29,885 nucleotides of DNA, from positions 26,367 to 56,251 of the IMG/VR virus record IMGVR_UViG_3300030085_000034; one strand, given 5' to 3'. The notes beneath the pieces are model-generated. The model searched no databases and had not been told where the DNA came from. It saw only the letters and a program-made list of their open reading frames with translations. Numbering within the stretch: the stretch's first letter is position 1; each line of letters opens with the position of its first letter. A program made the position numbers and the translations under genes. Shown here piece by piece: positions 1 through 9,688 of this stretch. The DNA comes from a virus.

Positions 1-7
1 TAAATAA

Positions 8-2929
8 ATGATGCAGTTTAAAGCATTTAAACCAGAAGCCATGAATAAGATAGCTAAGACTATGGGCTATCAGGGTGATATGGGACAATTCCAAAACTTT
101 ATTGAACAAGATCGTGAACGTCAGAAGCAGATGGATATGTATACTAATGCTGCTAAGATGATGGCACAGGGTGGTATGGTTAAAAAGTTTCCTAATGGTG
201 GTGATGTAACTCCATTTCAACGGGGCAAAAGTTTTTATCGTGTACCTGTTGGGACAGGACGAGGCGAAGACCAAAAATTTAAAAAAGTTTACATAGGCTC
301 TGAACAAGACACTATGGAAAATAGGCAGCTTGGTTCTAGTAGCTTTGCTTCAGCAACTCAAGACATGCCCGGGCCTATACCAGAAGCAGTTAATAGAGAA
401 GAGTTTTTAATAGAATATAATAAAAAACTTGCAGCCTTACAAGGTCGGCCTGACCCATCTGCTGCTGAAGAAGCAGCCGCTGATGCTCAAGCTGCAGCAG
501 ACGCACAGGCCGCTGCAGATGCACAAGCTGCTGCTGATGCACAAGCTGCTGCTCAACAAGCTGCAGCCATGCAACAACAACAAGCATCAATACAGCAAGC
601 TGCTAACCTTCAGAACGCAGGTATTTCTCAACCTATTTACCAAGCACCTTATTTAAGTGGGACAAGGTTTACTCCTGCAGGTCAATATGTACAAGACCCT
701 AATACAATGCAGATGATTCCACAGGCATACGTTCCACTTAATCAAGGGTATGGTGCTGCTGCAGCTAACTTTCAAAACGTCATACAGGGAGTTCCACAAG
801 CCCCTGCTTTAAATCCGTCAGTGGGACGAGCATTGGGTAGTTTAACGGGTACAGTAGGAAATGTGCCATCTAATACTAATAACTCAGGCATTATAGGCAA
901 TTTTGCACAATCGCAATTAAACCAAAATGAGGGTGGTTTTATTGAACCACAAAAGTTTGCAGTAGGTGGTACTGTAACTAACCCTGCAGGTACACAAGCA
1001 GCTACACCAGTAGTAACTGCACCATCACAAGCACCTGCAGGACAGCCTCAAATCGGTCAGTTCTCTGTAGAGCAAATGTACACTCCGGGTGTGCCTATTG
1101 GTGGTACAACAATTGCTGCTGAAACAAAAACAGACCCGTCACAAGATATTGCTGCTGGCACAGGCACAATAACTGGACAGGTTGCTGTGCCTACAGCCAC
1201 TGCCACAGCATCACAAGCACAACAAATTACTCCATCACAAGTGAATACAATGCAAGCTGCACAGGCTGCACCTGCAGTAGCTTCCGCTGTACAAGCCACA
1301 CAAGCGGCACAGGCTAATCCACAAGACCCTCGTGCGCAAGTTACTGCAGCACAGCAAACAGCATCCTCTGTGGGCAATCTACAGGCCGCACAGGGACAAG
1401 CACAGCTTATTAATAATCCTGTACAGAGGCAGATACAGTCAGGTGAACTCGTAACAGGCACAGGTGTTAATGCTACCACTGCTGCTGCTGCTACAGCACA
1501 AACACAGGCTGCTGCTGCACAGGGTAATCCTAGTCAACAAGCTATGGTACAAGACCAGTTAGCCAGCTTGATGACACAGTTTCAGGGTACTAACCCACCT
1601 GCATGGGCTGCTGGTGCTATACGTACAGCTAATGCACAGATGGCTGCACGTGGTCTAGGCTCTTCATCTCTTGCTGGTCAGGCTATTGTACAGGCAGCTA
1701 TGGAAAGTGCATTGCCAATAGCACAGGCAGATGCACGTACTATCGCTAGTTTTGACGCACAGAATTTATCTAACAGACAACAAGCTGCTATGCTTGCTGC
1801 AGAACAACGTGCTAAGTTTCTAGGACAAGAGTTTGACCAAGCCTTTCAGGTAAGAGTGCAAAATGCTGCACGTATATCTGACATAGCTAATCAAAACTTT
1901 ACAGCAGATCAACAGGTACAGCTAGAGAATAGCCGTATCGCTAACACCATGAATTTACAAAACCTGTCTAACTCACAGGCTCTTGTGATGTCAGAGGCTG
2001 CTGCTCTTGCACAGTTAGATGTATCTAACCTAAATAACAGACAACAATCTGCTGTACAAAACGCACAGAGTTTTCTACAGACTGATATGGCTAACCTTTC
2101 TAATCAACAGCAAACAGATTTATTTAAGGCACAACAACGTGTACAATCTTTATTTACAGATCAAGCTGCAGAAAATGCGGCACGACAGTTTAATGCATCT
2201 AGTCAAAATCAGGTTGACCAGTTCTTTCAACAACTTGGATCACAAGTATCTCAGTTTAATGCGACACAAGCTAACGCTCAAGCACAATATAATGCGGGTC
2301 AAACTAATACAGTTAACCGTTTTAATGCGGAACTAAATAATCAACGTGACCAGTTTAACGCACAAAACCAAATGGTGATTGCGCAAGCTAATGCACAGTG
2401 GCGTAGGCAGATAGCTACAGCAGATACGGCTGCAGTTAATCGTGCTAATGAAATTAACGCTAATAATATTCTTGATATTAGTAAACAGGCATATAATAAT
2501 CTATGGCAATACTATGGAGACACAATGGAGTGGGCATGGACATCTGCTGAAGGTGAGTTGGATAGGTTAAGTGCTATGGCTATAGCTGAATTAGACGCAA
2601 AAACACAGACCGCTGCTTCTGCTGCCGCAAGTAAAACGGCTGCAGGTAATGCTATTGGAAGTCTTATTGGAACATTAGGTAGTGCTTATTTATTTGGTGC
2701 TTGTTGGGTAGCACGAGAAGTGTATGGCAAACAAAACGTACAGTGGTTTATATTCCGTACATGGTTGCAATACGACTCACCTAAATGGTTTAAGAAACTA
2801 TACATGAAGCATGGTGAAACATATGCTAAAATAATTTCTAAAGTACCCCCTCTTAAATGGGCTACCAAACAATTTATGGATATGGTTATAGATAATAAGC
2901 GGAGAAAACATAATGTCCAGATCGTATGA
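8..2929 (+). CDS. Large Ala/Gln-rich marine-phage virion protein
   Basis: Probable structural protein of 973 residues, placed in the virion by context and composition; its exact role is unknown. Visible parts: an N-terminal segment with GGMVKKFPNGG (55-65); four DAQAAA repeats (159-182); a Gln- and Pro-rich middle; a long helical Gln/Asn/Ala region (about 540-850) with recurring NLSNRQQ and FNA units; and a compact C-terminal domain (about 896-960) starting GACWVAREVYG and rich in Trp, Lys and aromatic residues. The same layout is known from many uncharacterised proteins of marine podoviruses and cyanophages. The start ATG follows in-frame stops at the window edge; its ribosome-binding site is outside the window. 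The last 17 bases overlap the next gene. A tail-associated or internal core protein are both possible. Confidence 0.75.
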   Translation: MMQFKAFKPEAMNKIAKTMGYQGDMGQFQNFIEQDRERQKQMDMYTNAAKMMAQGGMVKKFPNGGDVTPFQRGKSFYRVPVGTGRGEDQKFKKVYIGSEQDTMENRQLGSSSFASATQDMPGPIPEAVNREEFLIEYNKKLAALQGRPDPSAAEEAAADAQAAADAQAAADAQAAADAQAAAQQAAAMQQQQASIQQAANLQNAGISQPIYQAPYLSGTRFTPAGQYVQDPNTMQMIPQAYVPLNQGYGAAAANFQNVIQGVPQAPALNPSVGRALGSLTGTVGNVPSNTNNSGIIGNFAQSQLNQNEGGFIEPQKFAVGGTVTNPAGTQAATPVVTAPSQAPAGQPQIGQFSVEQMYTPGVPIGGTTIAAETKTDPSQDIAAGTGTITGQVAVPTATATASQAQQITPSQVNTMQAAQAAPAVASAVQATQAAQANPQDPRAQVTAAQQTASSVGNLQAAQGQAQLINNPVQRQIQSGELVTGTGVNATTAAAATAQTQAAAAQGNPSQQAMVQDQLASLMTQFQGTNPPAWAAGAIRTANAQMAARGLGSSSLAGQAIVQAAMESALPIAQADARTIASFDAQNLSNRQQAAMLAAEQRAKFLGQEFDQAFQVRVQNAARISDIANQNFTADQQVQLENSRIANTMNLQNLSNSQALVMSEAAALAQLDVSNLNNRQQSAVQNAQSFLQTDMANLSNQQQTDLFKAQQRVQSLFTDQAAENAARQFNASSQNQVDQFFQQLGSQVSQFNATQANAQAQYNAGQTNTVNRFNAELNNQRDQFNAQNQMVIAQANAQWRRQIATADTAAVNRANEINANNILDISKQAYNNLWQYYGDTMEWAWTSAEGELDRLSAMAIAELDAKTQTAASAAASKTAAGNAIGSLIGTLGSAYLFGACWVAREVYGKQNVQWFIFRTWLQYDSPKWFKKLYMKHGETYAKIISKVPPLKWATKQFMDMVIDNKRRKHNVQIV
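482..553 (+). repeat. 18-bp tandem repeat encoding DAQAAA x4
   Basis: Four in-frame units of 18 bases encode DAQAAA four times (residues 159-182 of the virion protein). Third positions differ between units (GCT, GCA and GCC for Ala), so the protein repeat has been kept while the DNA diverged. It probably forms an Ala-rich helix or flexible spacer. Confidence 0.85.
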
Positions 2930-3137
2930 TCCTGCTGCTGCAGCTTACGCTAGAATGAACCTAGATGAGTTTGCTACGTTAGAGGGACAACAACAACCAG
3001 AAAAAAGTAAAGGTTTATTGTCTAAAACTAACATGAGTAAAAACTCTTACATGGATTACAAAAACCCTGCAGTTAGAATAGCAAAACGTATGCAAGGTAT
3101 ACGTCAATACAGAGAAGATATAAATGGAACTGAATAA
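2913..3137 (+). CDS. Small basic protein of the virion module, unknown function
   Basis: A 74-residue protein with no recognised domain. It begins MSRSYDPAAAAYARMNL and has many Lys and Arg residues in its second half. CGGAG lies 8 bases before the ATG. It overlaps the end of the large virion protein by 17 bases and the start of the next gene by 14, so the three are probably translated together. Position suggests an assembly or minor structural role, which is inference. Confidence 0.7.
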   Translation: MSRSYDPAAAAYARMNLDEFATLEGQQQPEKSKGLLSKTNMSKNSYMDYKNPAVRIAKRMQGIRQYREDINGTE

Positions 3138-3627
3138 TAACGAACCATCCTTTGATGCTCCCATTCCCGGTATGTCATTAACCCATGAGTTAGGTGACAG
3201 ACCTTGGCAAACACCTGCTCGATTTACAACTGTGGATGAGGTTGCCGATCATTACATGGAACGGATGAGCAGTGAAGATTTTATGTTGCAGCTTGTCGAT
3301 GTCTTAGAAATGGGTGTTCCTGTAACCGTTCTTGCAAATACAATTCAAATGGCAGGTATAATGGATGGTACACATAGTGTAGATACAGGTATGCTTGTCA
3401 TGCCACTACTTATGGAAATGATTATGATGCTAGGCGATAGTGCTGGTGTAGACTATGAGACTGGTATGCAAGATACAATTAAGCTGAGAGACAGTATGCT
3501 TGCAAAATTTACTGTTAATTATGAAAAGAAACTTGCTGAGACAGAAGAAATGCTTAAAGAAGATAAAGAAGAAGATGCAGTTACGGAAGATACAGAACCA
3601 ACTGGACTTATGGCACGGAGAAAGTAA
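3124..3627 (+). CDS. Conserved marine-phage protein with IPGMSLTHE motif
   Basis: A 167-residue acidic protein. The N-terminus has PIPGMSLTHELGDRPWQTP (14-32), a type of sequence I have seen in proteins of many marine phages. The middle is helical and Met-rich (about 60-110), and the tail is very acidic (about 135-160) before a basic ARRK end. The ribosome-binding site is weak, and the start lies inside the previous gene, so translation is probably coupled. Its stop TAA shares a base with the next ATG (TAATG). Function is unknown; a virion or assembly protein is inferred from position. Confidence 0.7.
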   Translation: MELNNNEPSFDAPIPGMSLTHELGDRPWQTPARFTTVDEVADHYMERMSSEDFMLQLVDVLEMGVPVTVLANTIQMAGIMDGTHSVDTGMLVMPLLMEMIMMLGDSAGVDYETGMQDTIKLRDSMLAKFTVNYEKKLAETEEMLKEDKEEDAVTEDTEPTGLMARRK

Positions 3628-5276
3628 TGAGTTTTTGGACAGGATTTACTACAGGATTAGCAGGTTCAGTTGACAGAGCCTTACAATCAGCTATGGAACA
3701 AGATAGAAATGAATTAAGTCGTGCCAAAAGATTTTGGAGAGAAAGACGTGCGCAAAAGTTAGATAGGGAACAAGAGAAAAAAGAAGCCTATGATGAAAAA
3801 GCAGAAAAAGCATATGGATTTTTAGCTGATGAATTAGGCGATGCAACAATGGCATATGCCGTTATGAAAAAGTTAGGTGGTGCAGATGAAGCCTTAGCCT
3901 ATATAGATAAGGTAAAAGCAAAGCGTGACACGTTACAGGCAGGTGAAGTTTATAATATACGTGATGACTTTGTTAATTATAAACCGGGAGAGACTACACT
4001 AACTAGAGATCAGGGTATGGAACGTGTACGTTATCAAATACCATCGTCTGTCTTTGCTCCTGTTAAACAAGGGGATTTAGGGTTTGAGAGTAGAATAGAT
4101 AAATACTTTGGACGTGAGGGACAAGCGGCACAGCAAGCGGCAAGCACTTTAACTAAACAATTTGCTGCGCAAGCACCAGAAAGACTAGAGCCACTTACGG
4201 GTATGGGAAGCATTGAACGTGTAGATAGGTCACGGTTACTGGCAGCAGAACAGGCTGCTGATGCTGCTACCAAAAAAGAAAGAGAAAAGAAACTATTTGA
4301 TATTAAAGTTGAAACCTTTGATATGGAGAAAGGTTTAGCTGAACTAAATAAAGACAAAATAGAACAACAAATGGAACTAGCGGAAAAAGCTAACACTATG
4401 GCAGAAAAAAGATTAGCATTAGCTGAAGCAGAATCATTGAGGAGTCAGGCTAGATTAATACAGGATGCACAGGCTTTTGTAAAAAATCAGATGCTTACGG
4501 ATTTAAGCATAGAAGAAAAAGAAGCAGCACTAGCTAAACAAAAAGAGTTTCCAGAGTTTACTAGCTACGAAGGTGCAGCAGCATTTGCTACTGCAGAATT
4601 AGCAAGGTCTGAATTGCGCTATAAAAGAGAAGACTTAGAAAAGCTAAGAGATGACGCAAACGAAGGTCAAATAAAATGGAATGAAGAAGCCGGAAAGACA
4701 GGAAAGAAAAAGGCTCCTTTCTCACCAGCAAGTCTTAACTCTATTGTTGACGGTGCTATGGATGAGGAATTAAAGAACCTTCCTACAGAAAATATTGAGG
4801 GCAGGATTGAAAGGGTCTTTCAGGGTAATGAAGCTAAATATTTAGCAGGAAGACAAAGAGGGTTCAAGGCAATAGAGGCTAGGTTAGGAACCTATGATAA
4901 AATGGAAGATGGGCAGCTTGTAGAAGGGACTATGCCAAAAGAGGCACAAAGATACCTTAAACAACTAAAACGAAACGATCAAGATAGAGCATTAGCATAT
5001 GCTCTGGGACGTAGATCACAATACGATGCTGCAGGAGCAAACGTGCGGAAAAAAGAACAAGCTAATTTTGTTCCGTTCAATGAGGTTCAGGGTGCAGTTA
5101 AAAAAATAAAACAAAACGCACCTATAGGCAGTGCCGTAGACGACCAAGCAGCACTTAAAATGTATGGCAGAACTCAATTAAAAGAAGGACAGGTTCTATC
5201 TGTTGACCCAGACAGTATGACATATCTTATCTGGACAGGCACTAGATTTATAAGAGCAAATGCGAAGGTTGATTAA
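3627..5276 (+). CDS. Coiled-coil protein, probable internal virion protein
   Basis: A 549-residue protein very rich in Glu, Lys, Ala and Gln. A short hydrophobic N-terminus (FWTGFTTGLAGS) is followed by long predicted helices and coiled coils, notably about 20-75 and 205-340. No catalytic motif is visible. GGAG lies 6 bases before the ATG. The gene sits directly upstream of a 1244-residue protein, the arrangement seen for internal virion or ejection proteins of podoviruses (compare T7 gp15/gp16). Assignment rests on position, size and composition only. A scaffold or tail protein cannot be excluded. Confidence 0.65.
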   Translation: MSFWTGFTTGLAGSVDRALQSAMEQDRNELSRAKRFWRERRAQKLDREQEKKEAYDEKAEKAYGFLADELGDATMAYAVMKKLGGADEALAYIDKVKAKRDTLQAGEVYNIRDDFVNYKPGETTLTRDQGMERVRYQIPSSVFAPVKQGDLGFESRIDKYFGREGQAAQQAASTLTKQFAAQAPERLEPLTGMGSIERVDRSRLLAAEQAADAATKKEREKKLFDIKVETFDMEKGLAELNKDKIEQQMELAEKANTMAEKRLALAEAESLRSQARLIQDAQAFVKNQMLTDLSIEEKEAALAKQKEFPEFTSYEGAAAFATAELARSELRYKREDLEKLRDDANEGQIKWNEEAGKTGKKKAPFSPASLNSIVDGAMDEELKNLPTENIEGRIERVFQGNEAKYLAGRQRGFKAIEARLGTYDKMEDGQLVEGTMPKEAQRYLKQLKRNDQDRALAYALGRRSQYDAAGANVRKKEQANFVPFNEVQGAVKKIKQNAPIGSAVDDQAALKMYGRTQLKEGQVLSVDPDSMTYLIWTGTRFIRANAKVD

Positions 5277-5279
5277 GCC

Positions 5280-8200
5280 ATGTCTGCATTGGACATTACA
5301 GGTTTGTTTGACGAAGACGGACATGAAATCGTTAAAACAAATAAACAAGACGATACTGATGATGCGTTAGAAAGCATTAGTGTAGAACAGCTAGATGATT
5401 CTACACCACTTTCTAATGGTAGAGGTTTAAACATCACAGGTATTGAGGACGATGAGGATGACGTACCACCACCAACGTCCGAAAGTAATGCACAAGATAT
5501 ATTAAGAAGTACAGGTAAGGTTCCAGAAGGGTTCCAACTTGTCCCCCAAGTACCTACTGGCGATGCACCAGAGGACTATCTCCCAAAACTAAAACGTATT
5601 GATGCGCCTACTTCAACAGTCTCAGAGCAAACTGAGGCTGTGTTTAACTATGACAAAACTAGAGAGTTAGCAAAACTATTTGATGACAACCCTGACCTAG
5701 ATATTCTGGGTGTGGATGAGTTCGTTGAAAAGTCAGTTCCAAAACCACTACAAGGAGTTGTTAGATTTCTTGGAAAAGCTACCAACGAAGATTTAGAATC
5801 ATTAGCTGTTGCGGTGCAGAGTGTAGAAGACACTGCTGTAAATCTTGGAGCCGCACTAACTATGGGGCTAGAAAAGGTTGGAGTTGATATGGGTTTTGGC
5901 GATGACCGAAAAGCTGGTGAAAAGTTTGCGGGTGATTTAAGTATGTTGCTAGAGATGACAGAAGCTACCGTGCCGGGAGCAGGTGCTTTATTTTCTCCTG
6001 TAAGAAGAACATTTAAAGAAGCTAAAAAAATAGCTAAAGAAAAAGCAAGAGGTGAGGCTTTTAAAGCCAGAAGAATGAACATAAATAAAGCTAAAGAAGC
6101 AACTCTTGAACAAAGGCAAGCAAAAGAAACTTTAGCTAAAGAGGTTGCGGATAATAATGATAACATCCGACAAACATTAATAGATGAATTTGAAAAAGAA
6201 AACGATGTTATTATTTCCACTAGGGTTGGTGATAAGAAAGTTTTAGATGGTGAAAAGGCAAGAGAGGCAGGGCTAGAAAAAGCAAGAGAGATACAGTTTA
6301 CAAAAACAGGCACAGATTTTGGTGGAGAGTCTGGTGGTGTTGATGTGGCTGCAGATGACATGTCTAGGTTGCTGTTTGAAATGAGGGGCCAAGCAGATGA
6401 AATGGTATCTCCTATTATTAAACCAGAAAAGTTAGATGGTTTAGTTGCAGCAGTTGCCGATCTAAAGCAAATAGCCAAAGAAAAAAACTTGGATGTATTT
6501 AAACCAAAGAAATATTCTAATGGTAAAGACTATCAACTAATTGACCATTTATTTGACATGACAGTTAGTAAAGATTTAGTAGAAGGAGATGAGCTTGTAG
6601 GAATACTAAATAAATATAATGTATCATTTGAAGATTATATATTGACGGTGGTAGGTTCTGGCTCACAAGCAGGTAAAGTATTACAAAAATTGTCTCAAAT
6701 AAAAAGAATGAGACCTGCAAATGAAATGGCTGAAATGCGAAGAGTTGCAACACAGCAAAGACAAAATGTTTTTAGAGAAACATTCATGCGTCTTGAGGGT
6801 ATAAGACGTGGTGGTTTAGTGTCGCAGTTAGCCACTGCCGCACGTAACGTAACCTCTGCTGGTATACGTGCGCCTTTAGACACACTGGCAAACGTAATGG
6901 ACACTGCTCTGTATAACGCAGGTGAAGCAGAGGGGGTAGCAGGTGCTACAAAAGCATTTACAAAATCGTTAATTCAAAGAGAAAATTGGGCAGACAGCTA
7001 TCGTCATATGAGGTACATGTTTGGACCTGAAAGTAGGTTTGACGCTAAAGATTACGTTGACTTTATATTAGACAGACCTGAATTAGCGCAGCAGTATGAT
7101 TTAATGTTTAATCAACTTAATGAACTACAAAAAACTACAGGTAGAGGAAGACCTGCTAGAGAGCAAGTTGATAGATTGCTAAAAGAAGCTAGAGACAAGG
7201 CCAAAAGAACAAAAACAAAATTTAATGAAAGACAAGCCCGTAAAGAAGCGGAAGCAGAAGCACGTAGACTACTATCAGGCACGGGTGGTGAAAAATTTGG
7301 GAAGGTTGTTGATGGTATTTTATCAGAGGGAGAGGATGCTGTTAGTGTTTTAAACAGTGCAAACCGTTGGCAAGAATATCTTGTAAGACGGGGTTCTTTT
7401 TTGGGCGAGTTAGAAAGATTAGTAAAGCGTGAATATAAAATAGATTTAATAGATGCTTTGAATGATGGCAAGATACTAGATTTATTAAACGATGCACCTA
7501 GTATTAAGCCAAAAAATGCTCGTTCCTTTACGGAGTTAGCGGCAGATGCCACAACTAAAGCACTAGATGTGACCTATGCTAAACAACCTGAAACAAAAAT
7601 GTTTAGAGAAATAACCAGTTTTATAACAAGAAATGGTTTAACTGTTGCTATTCCTTTTCCACGATTTATGTTTAATAGCCTTGAACTAATGGGTAATTAT
7701 GCGGGTGGCGCATCTATACCTTTGTATAAGAAAATAATGGGACAGATACCTAAAGGAACTAAACTGTCTGCTAAAGATAGACAGCGTATATCACGTAATT
7801 TTGTTGGTATTGCGGCTGCGTTAGCTGCTTATCAAGCAAGAACAACAGAAGATGCAGACGCAGACTACAAACTATTAAGTGTAGGGGACGGGACCGTAAT
7901 GGACACTACACCTCAGTTTCCTTTACGGCAGTATATGTATATAGGAGAATCTATAAAGCATCTTAGACAAGGTACATTTAAAGACTTTTTCTTTAATAAG
8001 AACAACTACAAAGAATTTTCAGAAACTTTTTTAGGGACTAATATTAGAACGGGAGTTGGTTCTGGAATAGTAGAAGAGGTATTTAATATGGCACAGGCAG
8101 CGTCCGGGGATGGGTCTGGTGACATTGCAAAAGATGAAGCTAACGCAAAAGCGTTTGGCAGACTGTATGGAGAATACCTCTCTACGTGGGCTGTCCCAGC

Positions 8201-9014
8201 AGCACAAATCATAGATGCGCAGAGGGCGATAGGAGTACGTGGAGAAACATACAAGGAGACAGGTGTAGACCCAACGCTAGACCCAGAAGAAGCTAAAAAA
8301 CAAGCCGCTGATAGACCATTTATAGCAAGAGGATTGATGGCGAGAGATGTACGAAAGAATGCAGATGGCAGTATAAATGAAATAGATGCAGACCTAGACT
8401 TAAATAAGGACGGGGTAATATCAGAAGATGAACTACCCGTTAGAGAAAGTTTATTTCAAGAGAATCCTAGTAGGGTTGGGTCAGCTTATAAGGTGGGTCT
8501 AGGACTATCTTTAAAGACTAAAGACCCAGCAGATGGTCAGTACATGAAATCTTTTGGTATAACAGAGTTTGAAGCGGGTAGCCAGTCAAGAGTGCCTAGC
8601 ATAAGAAACTTTCAAAACAAACAACTAAGAGATTTAATACTTCCTACTGTAGTTAGTAACGCTAGAGCATTTGAAGAAGAACAAAGAGACAGATATAAGA
8701 CAGAAAGTAAAGTTATAAAAGATGAAATGAGTGAGGAATTATACGTTAGGCAATCTGTTCGCACTTATATGCAAGAACAGATGAAACATTATAGGGCTAC
8801 GTTTAAAGATAACGCTAAACTTATGGCAGATGCCCCTGCATATATTGATAACTATATGAAGTTTGTGCGTATACCACCTGCCATAAGGAAAGAAGCGGCT
8901 AAAGAATTTATGTCATTAGAGGATAGAAAACCAAATGGTGGTGATCTTTATGACATAATTAGACTAATGGAATACGCAAAAGATATTAAGCGAAGGTATA
9001 GGCAAGGGGGTTAA
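5280..9014 (+). CDS. Very large protein, probable internal/ejected virion protein
   Basis: A 1244-residue protein, the largest in the window and last of the rightward virion module. The N-terminal 120 residues are acidic and probably disordered. Charged helices follow (about 240-360). A central region (about 500-880) contains RRGGLVSQLATAARNVTSAG, a pattern I associate with large internal virion proteins of marine podoviruses. Near the C-terminus, residues 1040-1051 read DLNKDGVISEDE and fit a canonical EF-hand calcium loop. No lytic transglycosylase or protease motif was found. It starts 3 bases after the previous stop with a weak AAGG upstream, suggesting coupled translation. The role in DNA ejection is inferred. 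Confidence 0.7.
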   Translation: MSALDITGLFDEDGHEIVKTNKQDDTDDALESISVEQLDDSTPLSNGRGLNITGIEDDEDDVPPPTSESNAQDILRSTGKVPEGFQLVPQVPTGDAPEDYLPKLKRIDAPTSTVSEQTEAVFNYDKTRELAKLFDDNPDLDILGVDEFVEKSVPKPLQGVVRFLGKATNEDLESLAVAVQSVEDTAVNLGAALTMGLEKVGVDMGFGDDRKAGEKFAGDLSMLLEMTEATVPGAGALFSPVRRTFKEAKKIAKEKARGEAFKARRMNINKAKEATLEQRQAKETLAKEVADNNDNIRQTLIDEFEKENDVIISTRVGDKKVLDGEKAREAGLEKAREIQFTKTGTDFGGESGGVDVAADDMSRLLFEMRGQADEMVSPIIKPEKLDGLVAAVADLKQIAKEKNLDVFKPKKYSNGKDYQLIDHLFDMTVSKDLVEGDELVGILNKYNVSFEDYILTVVGSGSQAGKVLQKLSQIKRMRPANEMAEMRRVATQQRQNVFRETFMRLEGIRRGGLVSQLATAARNVTSAGIRAPLDTLANVMDTALYNAGEAEGVAGATKAFTKSLIQRENWADSYRHMRYMFGPESRFDAKDYVDFILDRPELAQQYDLMFNQLNELQKTTGRGRPAREQVDRLLKEARDKAKRTKTKFNERQARKEAEAEARRLLSGTGGEKFGKVVDGILSEGEDAVSVLNSANRWQEYLVRRGSFLGELERLVKREYKIDLIDALNDGKILDLLNDAPSIKPKNARSFTELAADATTKALDVTYAKQPETKMFREITSFITRNGLTVAIPFPRFMFNSLELMGNYAGGASIPLYKKIMGQIPKGTKLSAKDRQRISRNFVGIAAALAAYQARTTEDADADYKLLSVGDGTVMDTTPQFPLRQYMYIGESIKHLRQGTFKDFFFNKNNYKEFSETFLGTNIRTGVGSGIVEEVFNMAQAASGDGSGDIAKDEANAKAFGRLYGEYLSTWAVPAAQIIDAQRAIGVRGETYKETGVDPTLDPEEAKKQAADRPFIARGLMARDVRKNADGSINEIDADLDLNKDGVISEDELPVRESLFQENPSRVGSAYKVGLGLSLKTKDPADGQYMKSFGITEFEAGSQSRVPSIRNFQNKQLRDLILPTVVSNARAFEEEQRDRYKTESKVIKDEMSEELYVRQSVRTYMQEQMKHYRATFKDNAKLMADAPAYIDNYMKFVRIPPAIRKEAAKEFMSLEDRKPNGGDLYDIIRLMEYAKDIKRRYRQGG

Positions 9015-9084
9015 ATCCCCTGCTCCTTTGCTAACACGTGTAGCATATACATATATAACATTGTTATTATACCTAGCAGTATAA
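9015..9084. terminator. Convergent intergenic region, possible bidirectional terminator
   Basis: This 70-base gap separates the rightward virion module from the end of the leftward operon. It holds a GGGG/CCCC hairpin just after the rightward stop (about 9005-9020) and a 7-bp hairpin ATTATAC...GTATAAT with a 6-base loop at 9066-9085, touching the MazG stop. Neither has a clear T-run, so a rho-independent terminator is only suggested by position. Confidence 0.35.
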
Positions 9085-9423
9085 TCATCGGTTATCACCA
9101 TCACCCTGTAATCTATTCCTAGCTTTCCTGTCTGCCAGCTTGTCAAGATTATCTTCCATAATTCTACCAAGGTTCATGTCCACTTCTTTGGCAAGCATGG
9201 CGCAGTACCACATCACATCACCTAACTCGTAACCTATTTGATTTAGCTTTTCGTGATAACCCTCTCTGTCTGCACCGTCACGTATCAGCTTCTTTACTTT
9301 GTTAGCAATCTCACCAGCTTCCCCTGTCAGCCCAAGAGTTAAATACTCAAGGGCTTTTTCTTTTGGAAAGATGGCAGTCTCTGCTGCTTTTTGTTGATAC
9401 TCAGTGGCTGTTATATTACTCAT
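9085..9423 (-). CDS. mazG: MazG-like nucleoside triphosphate pyrophosphohydrolase
   Basis: A 112-residue all-helical NTP pyrophosphohydrolase. It is expected to hydrolyse (d)NTPs to monophosphates, acting in nucleotide sanitation or, as proposed for cyanophage MazG, in resetting host alarmone and nucleotide balance. The metal-binding pattern is visible: EAGE (E35, E38) and ELGD (E66, D69), followed by a C-terminal helix. The ATG at 9423 is preferred over one 15 codons upstream because GGAG lies 9 bases before it and the protein then begins directly with the MazG fold. It is the last gene of the leftward operon, in line with the nucleotide-metabolism genes further upstream. Confidence 0.88.
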   Translation of the reverse strand: MSNITATEYQQKAAETAIFPKEKALEYLTLGLTGEAGEIANKVKKLIRDGADREGYHEKLNQIGYELGDVMWYCAMLAKEVDMNLGRIMEDNLDKLADRKARNRLQGDGDNR

Positions 9424-9445
9424 GTTCTTTCTCTCCATCCATAGT

Positions 9446-9688
9446 TTAGCATCTTCCTTTAATCCCATTGTACTTGCCCTTTTCTAAATTCTCATAGTAA
9501 GCAGCATTCCATCCACGCTGCCACTCTCGTGCTTGCATACTATTAGGATGCAGGTTAGGGCGGCTTTCTTGAAACATCTTCTTTCCATTTACAGTCACAA
9601 ACCTGCCACCCTTTTTGAAAGCATCGTACCCCCAATCGTACTGAATACGAAGGGGGGCATCATACTTACCTAGTCCATTACGCCTCAT
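9446..9688 (-). CDS. Small protein with RMF/CrpP-like pattern
   Basis: An 80-residue basic protein. The pattern GYDAFKKGG ... P ... REWQRGWNAA (about 19-64) matches the spacing GYxAxxxG...WxxGWxxA of ribosome modulation factor and the related CrpP family. In bacteria RMF dimerises and inactivates ribosomes; whether this phage protein binds ribosomes is unknown. The ATG has GGAG 7 bases upstream, within the tail of the previous gene, which it overlaps by 11 bases. The family assignment is from pattern matching by eye. Confidence 0.55.
   Translation of the reverse strand: MRRNGLGKYDAPLRIQYDWGYDAFKKGGRFVTVNGKKMFQESRPNLHPNSMQAREWQRGWNAAYYENLEKGKYNGIKGRC

Noticed and set aside
1057-1479. 140-codon minus-strand frame rich in Cys and Ala
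   Set aside because: It mirrors the Ala/Gln repeats of the virion gene; composition is an artefact of the opposite strand.
5648-6478. 276-codon open frame on the minus strand
   Set aside because: It is opposite a large gene with convincing coding pattern and has low-complexity Ser/Ala-rich sequence without a ribosome-binding site.
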